Assembly: GCF_019320115.1 (NCBI RefSeq)
Contig: NC_089588.1
Coordinates: 117,193,725 to 117,257,724, forward strand
Source: Miscanthus floridulus
Lineage: Eukaryota > Streptophyta > Magnoliopsida > Poales > Poaceae
Reading direction: 5' to 3'
Length of the DNA stretch: 64,000 nucleotides
A model generated the notes under the pieces. That model saw nothing but the letters and a program-made list of their open reading frames with translations. It ran no database searches and was not told the DNA's origin. Both the position numbers and the translations under genes were made by a program. This document shows positions 22,717 to 34,330 of the stretch, piece after piece (positions within the stretch are counted from its first letter, which is position 1; each line of letters opens with the position of its first letter).

Positions 22717-22912
22717 GGGTAATTTAGATATAAATTTATTGGGTTATTTTGAATTATTTTTCATAATGACAAGTGTGGGTAATTTATATACAAATTTAGA
22801 AGGTTATTTTGAATTGTCTTTCGTAATGGCAGAGGTGGGTAAGTTATATGCAAAATTAACGGGTTACTTTAAGTATTTTTCATAATGTTAGAGGTGAGTA
22901 ATTTTATTATAA
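22717..22912. repeat. 60-base tandem repeat, three full copies
   Basis: GGTTATTTTGAATTATTTTT and relatives recur at 22742, 22802 and 22862, and GGGTAATTTAGATATAAATT-type units at 22717, 22777, 22837 and 22897, all exactly 60 bases apart. Looser single copies of the AGAGGTGGGTAATT motif occur upstream at 22395 and 22450. Confidence 0.92.
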
Positions 22913-22923
22913 GTTACAATAGA

Positions 22924-23277
22924 TTATTCTTCCTTCGAATAATAATCTCTGATGCTCCAGATTTTTTGCAGTATCACTTTGATTTGACGATTTTCATCAG
23001 AACTATGATTCTTGTCACCGCGACGCTCAAGCTCTCCCGTGAGATCCTCCATATCACAGATGAGCTCGCGCGCGTCGACAATCCATTTCGTCTTATCTCC
23101 ATCTGGATCATCCAAACCATCTGAGAGCACGCGGAGCTGGCATGCTATGGCTTTCATCTTTGTCTCCAGCTTCTTCATGTCTTCATCACCGTAGCGGGGG
23201 CTGATATGTTTCCAGAAGTCCTTAACGGCCAACCCCGCAAGAGACCCCAGCATCTTCGTCACAAACGCTTGCACCAT
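22924..23277 (-). pseudogene. NLR disease-resistance protein, N-terminal coiled-coil (Rx_N) fragment
   Basis: From Met at 23277 the frame reads 117 residues: MVQAFVTKMLGSLAGLAVKD, then a charged helical stretch (DMKKLETKMKAIACQLRVLS) and ARELICDMEDLTGELERR. The last occupies the place of the EDVID-type motif in CC domains of grass NLR proteins. The frame stops at 22924 before any P-loop or NB-ARC motif, and none follows. A full NLR has about 900 residues or more, so this is a promoter-proximal fragment. The frame stays open 22 codons upstream of this Met. It lies on the same strand as the Helitron-like end at 21204, consistent with gene capture. Confidence 0.65.
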
Positions 23278-23376
23278 TGTTGTGATGGAACAATGAATTA
23301 GTAAGTGGTAGTACGTATGGTCGATAGCTCTTTGTAGCCCCAAATCTTATTTAGCGCGCGTGCGCCCGTAAGGTTA

Positions 23377-23399
23377 GGGGGGGGGGGGGGGGGGGGGGG
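23377..23399. repeat. Run of 23 G
   Basis: Uninterrupted homopolymer. True length is uncertain because such runs are error-prone in sequencing and assembly. It separates the Helitron-like region from a short GC-rich stretch leading to element B. Confidence 0.95.
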
Positions 23400-24659
23400 C
23401 AGTGGGCGGAACGGCCGGCGGCAAGGTCACCATGTCCGGGGCGGTGCACGAGGCGGCGGCGGAGGTGGTGGTTGCGCTCTTGCTCGTGGTGCTTGTAGAA
23501 TGAGCACATTTTCAGCTCCGCTTATAATACCAGTCACTACCGGACTCAGGCTCTTTGCCGAGTGCCTGTGACACTCGGCAAGTCCCCATATACACTCAGC
23601 AAAGCCTTTGCCGAGTGCAACCCTCGGCAAAGATCACTCGGCAAAGCCGGTGACGGCAAAGGCCTCTTTGCTGAGTGTCTTTTGTTGGGCACTCGGCAAA
23701 GGCTTTGCCGAGTGCCCGTAAACCACACGGCAAATAAAAGTTGCCTGACGGCGCCACTTGACGGTGACGGTCGCTTTGCCGAGCGCCTCACGGGGGCACT
23801 CGGCAAAGCCCGCTCTCTTTGCCGAGTGTTAATCGCACTATACTCGGCAAAGGAAGGGAGGCTTTGCCGAGTGGATAACTTGTAGCACTCGGTAAAGGAA
23901 GCGAGGCTTTGCCGAGTATCTTACGTGTGGCACTCGGCAAAGCCTCCCTGCCTTTGCCGAGTGTCATGGTCACCGCACTCGGCAAAGCCTCCCAGCTTTG
24001 CCGAGTGTCTTGGTTATTGCACTCGGCATAGCTGGGAAATTTGCTTTTTTTTGCATGTTTTTTGTTTATTGCATCCACACATACATATATCACACAACCA
24101 TCACATATATATCCCATATCACACAACAATCACATATATCACACAGCCATCACATATAATCCATAACCATGACAAATATCATCACAAGTTGTCCACAAGT
24201 ATCACAGTCCACAAATATCATCCAAGTGCCGCCACAAGTGCCACCATTCACAAATAAGCATCACAAGCACAAGTCCATCTACCTCTATTGTTAACGGCCA
24301 CTCCACCGGTCCCACTGCGACGGAGGTGTGCCCTGAGCTGGAGGTGTGCCATGAACATCATTCAACGCCGCCGATTGCCCCTGCACAAAAGAGAAGTGAT
24401 TGCATGTGTGAGAGAAGATTTAAGGTAGGTTCTAAAAACTTGAAAAAAGCAACATATTAGTGTCAGTTCGAAATTTTGGCAGCTCCTCCCCTGCACGGTG
24501 AGGTGTCCAAAACCTACAACAAAACAACGGTACGATGACCGACAACCACATATGCATATTCACATATCATTGTGCAATTGTCTCAACATATCATTTGGAT
24601 TCACATTCATATATCCATATCCACATTCACATTTAGATTTAAGGTAGAGAAACTCACAG

Positions 24660-26605
24660 GAGTGACAGCAGGATCATTTTGTGGAGTGAATATCATCGGT
24701 GGCGGAACATAGCCTGAGTGAGCTCCAAGACCTTGAATATACTGAAACATCAGCTCCATCCTTCGTCGATCCTCCTCAGCCCTCGCCTCAGCCTCCTCCC
24801 GTCACCTCCTCTCTTCTGCCACCTCGGCCTACAATATTTGACCCCAATGATACAACGCAAAGCAAAGGTATGTAAAAATCAATGAACGACGAATAAAACA
24901 GAAATAACCTTGAGTGCCTGCACCGTGTGCTGTGTACAGTCCGGCCGTGTGCGTATGGCCGGGCTCGAGCTCGTGCTCCTTGCTCGAATCTCAGAGAGAG
25001 ACCTAGTACGGGCCGGGTCGATTGCGCCGTCGCCAATCTAGTACCGCCCGTGCTTCTTCCCTCCTCCCAACCTCATGACAACTTCTCCATCAAGGTCCTC
25101 AGAGGTGGGATCATACTCTGGCCCATGGACCTCCCTTGCCATCGCTGTGTACTTAGTGAGGCGGGTGTGGACGGACGAGTTGTTGTACGCCTCGGGCGGG
25201 TCCTCCGGGTTGTAGTGGACGTCGGACGTCGCCTTGCCCTTGTGGGCCGTTGCCCACGCCTCAAACTGGGAGACGGGCGCGCCACCATGTGACGCCGACT
25301 GCGAAAGAAACAGCAGGATGATTAGAAATTTACACAGTTGAGCTTTAGAATAAAGAAATGGATTCAGCGTACCCATTTAGCTGCGTAGGTCGGGAGGCAA
25401 AGGTTGCCTTGATGGTGTGGTGCACCAGGCATCATCAAACGCCACTCCCGGCAAGCGTTGTGCGTCTCCCACCACTCGGGGCTGCACCACTTGTCCACCA
25501 TTGCCTCCCAGCAGTCTTCGTGCCCAGTGCACCACCACGAAACCACATACACAACATCAAGTATATGTAGATCAAATTAAGCTTATTTAATCTTAGAAAA
25601 AATCAGTATTAATCTTATATATTTACCTTCATGTATTGTTCCTTGGTCAGCGTCTCCTTTCTTACCTCTTTTTCGTGACCTTCCTAAACTCGAAGGTCGC
25701 GTTGTATGTCACGACGGCCTGGAGGCGCGCCTCGTAGTGCATGTCACCCACGAGTTTGTGACAAGCTTTGTTAGCCGCCGCCATCGCTGCCACCTCCCAT
25801 CCCGGCTCGCATCTGAAGAAATCCTGTATGTAGACACAATGTATCCTATCATTATTTGAAGAATGTCCAATGAATGCGATGAATTGAGCAGTGTAGTGAG
25901 ACGAAGACTTACCCACAGCTCCGTAATCACCCGCTCTGCCTTGTGGCCGTAGATCCTGCCATCCCGATCATATGCATCTGCGCAGACGGCGTAGTGGGCA
26001 AACGTCCAGGCCGGCTGCCGCACTCTGGCAAAGTCAACAAGGCCAGGGAAGTGTGTCTTGCACAAAAGACCAAGAACGCCATTGGGATGGCGTCCGTGAC
26101 CACCTGCACCCACAATCATGAAACCCCTGCCCAAGTGATCAAGAAAAATTATTAGTTTCAACATAACAAATGAGAAAATAGTGACAACATGTAAAGTTAC
26201 TTAATTTGAACCACCGGGTCGAACCATCGGGCGTCTCTCAAGAGGTATCGGTCGCTTCGGGAGTTGCGAGGGACCTCGCTGATAGAGTTTAGCCATGCTA
26301 GAGGAAGAGGAGCCCCCTGCTGCCGCACCACAGGAAGAGGAACCCCCCGCCACCTCCTCAGCCTCGTCCTCCTCGTCCTCGTCCTCCTCCTCCTCCACCT
26401 CCTCCTCGTCCTCCACCGCCTCCTCGTGCTCCTCGGGCACCTCCTCCTCCTCGGACTCCTCCACCTCCTCCTCCTGCCTCTGTGGCGGAGGAGCCTGACG
26501 ACCCCTGCGTTTCCTTGGTGGTGGCGGAGGAGCTACCTCCACCACCCTCTTGTATTTCGACTTTACTTTCCTTAAACCCCTTAAGAGACCCCCACCGCCT
26601 GGCAT
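24660..26605 (-). pseudogene. TNPA-like gene of element B, multi-exon, disabled
   Basis: Exon 1 (26605 to about 26207) encodes a basic, proline-rich start and a long Glu/Asp tract (EEVEESEEEEVPEEHEEA), ending MVRPGGSN and TAA. Exon 2, 26126-25913, begins GFMIVGAGGHGRHPNG and has HFPGLVDFARVRQPAWTF and AERVITELW. Exon 3 begins at 25823 (DFFRCEPGW). Later exons give WWCTGHEDCWEAMVDKWC, HHQGNLCLPTYAAKW, GPEYDPTSEDLDGEVVMRLG and a Gln/Pro-rich tail at 24.66-24.84 kb. This order matches the Transposase_24-like TNPA partner of TNPD. Disabling changes are the TAA at the end of exon 1, which replaces a sense codon just before the donor, and a one-base loss near 25665 in an A/G run. DNA binding to subterminal repeats is the expected ancestral role. 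Confidence 0.75.
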
Positions 26606-26737
26606 CTTTGTTCAATCACCTGCAATTACAAAGAGATACAAAATGAATAAAACATAATTATAAAGAGATGTAAAATAAATAAGATTTATTGCAAAATGAA
26701 CAAAACATAATTAGAAGGTAACATAATATTACATGTC

Positions 26738-29700
26738 TTAGAAATAATCATCATGATCGGTATTAGCTGGATCATAAGTCTCATCATCACTATCATGCAT
26801 GTCTACTTCCATGTTGATATCATGACCATCCGGAGGAGCAATGTTGTCATCACTGTCATTGCCTAATTCTAATCGCCGAAGTAATTCTAAGTCCTTCACA
26901 TTTTGAACCTCATCCCCATCGTCTTCATCATCAACCCTTTCATTGTCTACTTCCATTCTGACCGGATCGTTTATGTCTATCACAAAGCTCCCTTGTAGCC
27001 CATCTTCTTGAAAGAACTCTCCGTCATATGTGTTTGGGTCAAAGTTGTAATCTTTATTGTTTGGGACAGGTAGTTTACTGTGTGGCGATACCTTGTTCAC
27101 AACATCCCAACCCTTAAGATGCGGGTCGTCTTGGCATGCCCATGGGAGATAATAAACTTGTGTGGCCTGTTGAGCCACGATATAGACATCGTCTCCTGGG
27201 TACTTGGAATCCTGTCGAATTTCGACTAGCCCAAGATTAGGGGTCCGTCTTATTTTTTAGGATCAAACCAATGGCATTTAAATATGACAGGATTAAGAGG
27301 TTTGTGGCCATGAAACGTGAGTTCGTATATTTCTTCAACTCTTCCATAATAATCGAGCCCATCAAGGGCGAGCATGAAAACTCCGGTATTTGTGGTTCTT
27401 CGATTGGGCCGACTCTACTCGTGTCTTGTTGTGTGAAAACGATATCCATTCACGTCATAACCGGTAAATGACATGACCCTAAAGGCACAGCCACTGGCAA
27501 CCTGACTCAACTCGGCGCTCATAGATGCATCGGTTTGGCCCTGCAAGCTCAAGCAGGATAGTTCGTTATATCATTCGCACGTACGAGCAACTTGTAATGT
27601 CAAACTAAGTATGAGCTAAATTAGAACGTGCCTTGCATTTGAACCAAGAAATGAAATTGGGTTTTCCATTTCCCGCACCCCATTTAAGAAGGGTGTGAAA
27701 TTCCCATGGGGTAGGCGCCCTTGATCGATGCCAGAATTCATGAGTAAATTCCCTGTACCGACGAGAAACAAGGGGGTTGGATGTAGAATAGTAACTAGTC
27801 GAGAACAAGTTTGTTGAAAATAGTGACTTACCCCATGTACGGCTCCACTTCTTCGAGGTTGGTCAGTACATATAGCATGATAGTTTGCCACTCTTCATGA
27901 CTCAAGGTCTTGAGGGTCTTACCACTTGCACTTCTGAGTTGCCCTCGGAAAAGGCTGAGGTTCGATTCATTTTCCCCAGCATTGTAACGAAGGGGTGGAT
28001 TATGCACGCTAGGAAGGTTGCCACCATAGTATGTTGTTGTGAAGTTTGACACCTCCTCTAGAATCGATGCCTCTGCGATGGAAGCTTCAATCTTGCATTT
28101 ATTTCTACATTTCTTTCGAACAACCTTTAGGGTTCTCTCAATTGAATAGCACCAACGGCCTGCACAGGCCCCCCCATTCATGCCTCATACGGGAGGTGCA
28201 AAATCAAATGCTGCATCGGATTGAAGAAGCCTGGTGGACCAATCTTCTCCAGCCTACAGAGCAACACAGGTGCCATTTTTTCCATGTCTGCAACCATGGC
28301 CCGAGATAACTCCTTAGCACAAAGCTGGCGGAAGAAATAGCTCAACTCTGCCAGCACTTGCCAGACATGATCTGGGACATAGCCTCAAACCATCACCGGA
28401 AGAAGCCGCTCAAGCCATATGTGGTAGTCATGACTCTTGAGCCCATTGATTCGCATAGTAGATAAGTTCACTCCCCTCCTCAGATTCGCTGCATACCCAT
28501 CAGGGAACATTAACGTTTGGAATCATTCTAGTACTTCCCTCCTTTGGGGCCTGCTTAACGTGAATTCGGCCTTAGGCCTAGTCCATTTCTTGCCATTTAT
28601 AGGAGGCTGCATCTCTTGCTTTGGTCTGTCGCATAACGTTGCCAGATCCACTCTAGCCTTAACGTTGTCCTTTGACTTATCAGTGTCCATGATTGTTCCC
28701 CAAAGTGCCTTAGCGATATTCTTTTCAGTGTGCATTACATCAATGTTATGTGGAAGAAGAAGGTCATCAAAATAGAGGAGCCTCTCCAAGCCCAACTTGT
28801 GAGTCCATGCATGTTGCTCGCCATAACCCACAAAACCACCTTCTACTTCATTGACCTCGAGAGCATCTATCTGAGCACGGACCGCGGCACCTGTCATCAT
28901 CACCGGTGGAGGGTCTGTAACTTTGAGGCCTTTCGTAAAGTTCTTGGTGTCTTGTCTGAATGCATGATCAAGAGGGAGGAATTGTCGATGTTTGTCAAAT
29001 GAGGAATACTTGCCACCCTTCTTCAACCAAATAAACTTCAGAGCTATCTTGCATACTGGGCATGGGAACTTGCTGTGAACACACCAGCCACAGAATATTT
29101 CATATCCCAGGAAGTCATGCAGGGAGTAGTGGTACCAAACATGCATCTTGAAGCTTCTCTTTGTATCCCGGTCGTATGTCCATACCCCTTCATCCCAAGC
29201 ATTGAGCAATTCATCAATCACATGCTCCATGAACACACGCATACTATTCCCCGGGTGTTCAGGAATTATCAACGACAAGAATATGTTCTGCCGTTGAAAG
29301 ATGATGCGGGGGGGGGGGGGGAGGGAGATTGAGCGGGATAACGAACATAGGCCAACAAGTGTATGGGGCAGCCATCATTCCATAAGGATTGAACCCATCT
29401 GTTGCCAGCGCAACACGAACATTATGGGCCTCTAGAGCTTTCTCACGATGAATGTCATCAAAATGTTTCCATGATTCACCATCGGAAGGATGTACCATCT
29501 TATCTGGATTGTATCGACGTCCATTTTTGTGCCATGTCATCTGTTTTGCGGACTCCTCGGTCATGTATAGCCGTTGGATCCTCGGTACGAACGGAAGGTA
29601 CCATAGGATTTTCACGGGGATGTCAAGCTGCCTCTTGAGACCATCACCATAGTCTACCTCAAGGAACCTAGAGGATTTACATTTTGGACAGTGCTTAGCT

Positions 29701-30371
29701 TCCGCGTGTTCGTTCCTAAATAAGATGCACCCCTTTGGACAAGCATGTATCTGCTCATATGGCATCTTAAGTACACGGAGGAGTCTCCACGACTCGTACA
29801 TGTTCCTTGGCAGAATGTGACCTTCCGGAAGCAAAGTGCCAAAAACTGTCAGCATAGCATCGAAGGCGTCTCGACTCAGGTGGCACTAGGACTTGAAAGC
29901 CATAAGGCGTCCAATGGCATCTAGTTGAGAGACCTTTGTCTGGCCGTGAAGGGGTTTCTGTGCCACAGACAACATGTCGTAATACGCCTTTGCGGTTGCC
30001 TCTGGCTCCTCATCCCTACGTCCTTCACCGAAGTGTGCTTCATGATAGTCACCTAACATGTCTCCTACCCCGCCATCAGCATCAAGATCCTCGATGTGTT
30101 GTCTCACGACCTCGTCTCTCCTACGTCCTTCACTATGGAGGGTCCACCGGGTATAGTCTGCCATAAATCCATACTTGCCAAGATGTTTACCCATGTCCAC
30201 CTTTGTTTGTTTACGCCTGTTCTCACACTCGCTGTAGGGACACCAAACTTTATCTGTTTCTTTAGCCTCCTGAAATGCTGCTTCCAAGAAAGCATTGGTC
30301 TTCTTCATCCAGTCATCAGTCCAGTCTCCATAACCCCTTCGGCTAGTGTATATCCATTCACGGTCATCCAT
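26738..30371 (-). pseudogene. TNPD-like transposase of element B, disabled
   Basis: Family order is complete. The transposase-associated N-terminus is 30371-29886 (MDDREWIYTSRR, VWCPYSECENRRKQ). The Transposase_21 core follows (HACPKGCILFRNEHAEAKHC; ATDGFNPYGMMAAPY; FPCPVCKIAL; HNIDVMHTEKNIAKALWG), then GRWCYSIERTLK, YYGRVEEIYEL and an acidic C-terminus ending at 26738. Breaks seen are TAG at 29886, a frameshift at the 14-G run 29308-29321, TGA at 28523 and at 28385, a frameshift near 28170, and a frameshift near 27255 (FDPK region). GT-AG-like introns near 27829-27766 and 27630-27541 separate the last exons. It differs clearly in sequence from the intact TNPD of element A, so the two elements belong to different lineages. 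Confidence 0.85.
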
Positions 30372-30806
30372 CCTTTACCATATACGCGAGTAATATAAGA
30401 ATTCATTGCATCTACACGAGGGTCCTACTATCTAATAGGTGAAGATAGGTCTTAATCCCACCCGAGGATGCGTAGATGAGGTTAGTTTCCATGCTCTACT
30501 CCTATCCGAGACAGAATTTCTGCAGCACCTCCCCGCTCTTCTCCAAATACACGTCCCGACAGGGAGATTGTGTATCCGGAGAAAAACAGGGAGATGATGC
30601 CGAAACTCTATCTCGGATCGGAGTAGACCATGAAAACTAACCCCATCTACGCATCCTCGGGCTGTCCAAAAAATATGGACAATTCGAAACACATACGGTT
30701 ATAGATATGCAAAGATCTGCATACTTCCAACCGTATCCCTTTCGAACGGGAGACACCTAACTTGGTTATGTGATCTACGAAATTGATACGGAAAGAGGGG
30801 TTATAC

Positions 30807-30949
30807 CTTGGGTGGCGGTGGAGTCAGGCTAGCGGGGCCGTGGCGGGTCGGTGCAGTGGCGAGGCAACGCGGTGCAGGCAGACCCGTAGTGGCGAGGAAT
30901 ACGATCGGGGTCGTCGAGGTACTCCGGCTCGGCTCCAACGGGCTCTTCT
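30807..30949 (-). other. Untranslated second leader exon of element B
   Basis: Acceptor TTTTTTTGCAG|AGAAGAG at 30950 and donor CACCCAAG|GTATAACC at 30806 on the minus strand. The exon and about 240 bases beyond it towards TNPD are alignable to 17230-17600 in element D. 30430-30760 is similar leader or intron sequence with no conserved frame. Confidence 0.6.
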
Positions 30950-31055
30950 CTGCAAAAAAAGAACATACGGGCTTAATTGAAATCCTACTGTATAATGCTT
31001 GCACGGAGTCTAATAGTTACCAGCAGCAACATGCACAGTAACATCCTGTTTTGCA

Positions 31056-32256
31056 AAACTAGACTCAAAAATCAGAAATGAGCTAGAGGAATGGACAAGA
31101 CTGGTTGCTGTGGAGATAGGAACGATGTTTACACACTTTACTTTATCTGAGATAAGAAGTGCCACTGATAATTTCTCAGAAGCAAAGAAACTTGGAGAAG
31201 GAGCTTTTGGTCCCGTTTACTGGGTAAGTGAGTTATAATTGTATGCCAACTATGTGGGACATTAGCACTATTTTTAATGATAAATAACATGAGAAAAGAA
31301 AAACACAACTATAATATCAATTGTGATAAAGAAAAAATTGGGTGATGCATAAAAATCACATATAAAATTGAAATACATGAAAGTAGAGGTTAAAGAAGCT
31401 CATAGTTGTACGAGAAGAGTTATTTTACACATCATTAGATTAGATCAGAAATTGGTTCCCCTGGCTATGAATGTATTCCTGTTTTCCACACTGAGATACA
31501 AATCATTTTAGTGGGCACTATAAATAAATCCATATTTAAGATTTGTTACTTATTTCATCGGCAGTTCATGATATACAACTCAATGTCTCAGTGATGTGTA
31601 GGTAAAGCAGCTAAAATAGTAGTAGGATAATCAGTGTCAAATCCTAAAATGGCAACGCAATGAGCTGGTTTTTCTCTCCATTGTGGTATTCCAATTATCC
31701 ATCCCATTATGTTACATGTTCAAAACCATTACAAGGATAACCAAGCAAACTCTTTCAAAGCAATCTCCAACAAGCTCATTCTACTGATAGTAAATTCAAA
31801 TCCTTATCTCTATGTCATATATTCATATTACTGAAATCTCCATAGTGTAGACCGCATCTTTATCAAATGTTCACAATAATGATTACAATAATGTTGCCAT
31901 CATCTTTCTACTGATATGAAGGACAGTATGTGCAGTTAGCCAACAGCTTAAAAACATGAGTGCCTTTTTGCACAGGGTCAATTAGCTTCTGGAGTTGTGG
32001 CAATCAAGGACTTCTTTACATACATTGTCCACAGAGACTTCTTTACAGGACTTCTTTACATACATTGTCAATTAGCTCAAGGACTTCTTTACATACACAA
32101 CTTTTCACAATCAGAAACATGCATTGTCCACAGAGACTTGAAAGCAAGTAACATTCTATTGGACCATCAAATGAATCCAAAGATTTCTGCTTTTGGAATA
32201 GCGATGCTTAGCTCAAGCGCGACAGAATCACAAGATACTGTACCAATGGGAACACT
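31056..32256 (+). pseudogene. Receptor-like kinase fragments captured in element B
   Basis: A first exon-like stretch, 31056-31223, reads FTHFTLSEIRSATDNFSEAK then KLGEGAFGPVYW, the ATP-binding loop of DUF26/S-domain-type receptor kinases, and ends in a proper donor (TGG|GTAAGTG). A second, 31976-32256, starts after CACAG with [11 protein letters not shown] and continues to [40 protein letters not shown] and PMGTL|GTAAG. The catalytic HRD is present, but the DFG aspartate is replaced (SAFG). The part between the VAIK lysine and the catalytic loop is collapsed into three repeats of GGACTTCTTTACATACA. No extracellular or membrane domain is present. Not a working kinase. Confidence 0.8.
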
Positions 32257-32456
32257 GTAAGTACATAAATAAATTTGGGTTGTTTAGCTCAAGTGCAGCA
32301 GCACATATATAAGTAAATTTGTATTGTCATGGCGTAAAATTGGGATAATACGGAGATGCATTACATAAAAGTGAATATAGACAAGATACAATTTGCAAAG
32401 TTTTTACAGATGGATATATGTAGTGTACATTTCAATATGCATTTTATCTTGCCTAG

Positions 32457-34330
32457 GTTATCTGTATTATCAAGAGAGACCATTATCAGTGCTGTATGCA
32501 GAAAAGATGTTGACACGGCAAGTGCCTTGGCTCTGATCCAAGAAGAGGAGCTGTCACAGGGGTGATTTCGTGCAAGTACCAAGGAATTTGGTAAAGGTGC
32601 TTGGAAGACAGGCCAAGATAAGCTCAAATTTGAGGAATCAGTGAAAGGGGTACAGCAACTTCAGAAGCATGAAACTAAAGATAAGCTGTTAGCTCTGAAG
32701 GAGTTTAGAAAGAAGAATGTGTTATGCTTCAAATGTGGCAACAAGTGGGCCCCAGGTCACAAATGCCCTCAACAAGTTCCACTGCATGTGATTGAGGAGA
32801 TCTTAGATGCCTTGGAGGTGACAGAGGACAGCGAGGAGGTTGATCTGGAAGAATTGTAAGAGGAACTGTATTGGTTGTGGGTCACTCAGTTCATAATTCA
32901 TCACCTGTCAGGCGTCGTACCCTCAAACTGTGTGGTCGGATAGGCAAATTAGAAGTGCTCATTCTAGTGGATTCGGGGAGTGTTGGAACTTTTGTCAGTG
33001 AGCAGTTGGCTACCAAGCTCCAGGTAGCTCTCACAGATTGTCAGCCTACTCAGCTCATGGCTGCAGATGGAAGCCCCATGGTATGCTCCAAACAAGTCAA
33101 AGATCTTCAGTGGACTATACAGGGTCACACTTTTGTCTCAACAGCTGGGGTACTTCCATTAAGATGCTTCGATATGATTTTGGGTGCAGATTGGTTAGGA
33201 TCATGCAGCCCCATGTGGGTGCATTGGTAAAAAAAGATACTGAAATTTACTCATTGTGGCAAGAGAATCATGCTTAAGGGACTCAATGGAGAGGCTCAAC
33301 AGTGTGCAGCAGTATCTGCAGTTGGGTTACAAGGAATGCTAGACAAGGAGCACTGTATTTAGAACTGAAGTCTAAATGCACTTTTGCCACTAAGGAAGTT
33401 GAGTATCTGGGCCACTGTATTTCTGGAGAAGGTGTTTCTACTGAGAAATAAAAAATTGTTGCCATTCAGAATTGGCCAGTGCCAACTAACCTCAAAGGGT
33501 TGAGAGGATTTCTAGGCCTAACTGGGTATTATAGGAAGTTTATCAAGAGCTATGGGCTTATCAGTAACCCTATGACAGAGCTGTTAAAAAAGGGGACACC
33601 ATACATTTGGACTTCAGTTCATCAGGCAGCCTTTGAGCAGCTTCAGCAGGCCTTGATCAATGCCCCAGTGCTGGCTATACCCAATTTTAGTAAACCATTT
33701 GTGTTAGAAACAGATGCTAGTGATGTGGGGTTTGGAGCAGTGCTGTTACAAGACAATCACCCAGTGGCCTATCTCAGTAAGCCTGTGAGCAAGAAGAATC
33801 AAGTGTTATCCACTTATGAGAAGGAATGTATGGCAATCATCTTGGCAGTAGACAAGTGGAGGCAGTATCTGCAACATGCTGAATTCATAATTAGGACAGA
33901 CCATAAGAGTCTGTTGTACCTCACTGAGCAAAGAGTATCCTCCAAGATACAGCACAAGGCCCTGTTAAAGCTGATGGATCTGAATTTCAAAATCGTATAC
34001 AAGCAAGGCATCACTAATACTGTGGCAGATGCTTTTGTCAAGATGCCATGAGCCTAATTCTCTTTATGCTGTCTCCTTCTGTAATCCCGTTTGGGTGGAT
34101 CAGTTGAAGTTAGGCTATCAGGATGCTCTCACAATCCTTGCTAGCACTCCAAAAGATTATTCAGTCAAGGATGGCATTATCAGACATAAAGGAAGAATAT
34201 GACTGGGCAATAATGAGTTGGCTAAACAGCATGTCCTGCAGGCTGTTCACAGTTCTGCAGTTGGGGGGCATTCTGGAGTCCAAGCTACCTATTATAGGAT
34301 CAAGAGTTTGTTTTATTGTCCAGGAATGAA
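32457..34330 (+). pseudogene. Ty3/gypsy polyprotein fragments inside element B, no LTRs
   Basis: Plus-strand pieces follow gypsy order: a gag end with zinc knuckle (VLCFKCGNKWAPGHKCP, near 32.72 kb), a protease (LILVDSGSVGTFVSEQLA, 32.96 kb, and DMILGADWLG), the tail of reverse transcriptase (EVEYLGHCISGEGVS), an RNase H domain (LETDASDVGFGAVLL; HKSLLYLTEQRV, 33.5-34.05 kb) and a short integrase zinc-domain piece to 34330. Most of reverse transcriptase is missing between 33.24 and 33.36 kb. Frames shift several times. No LTR, PBS or target duplication borders it. It lies next to the kinase fragments in the same orientation, and its first segment starts right after a splice-acceptor-like TTTTATCTTGCCTAG. 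Confidence 0.85.

Larger units (their letters stand above)
21204..23376 (-). mobile_element. Helitron-like element, 3' end defined, 5' end not
   Basis: On the minus strand the sequence ends with a 6- to 7-base stem hairpin (CCCGTGCGAGAGCACGGG, 21216-21233), an 8-base spacer, CTAG at 21204-21207 and then T. This is the layout of Helitron 3' ends. Going right, AT-rich sequence leads to 60-base tandem repeats and to an NLR gene fragment on the same strand. The 5' TC end was not located, so the right limit is arbitrary. Confidence 0.5.
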
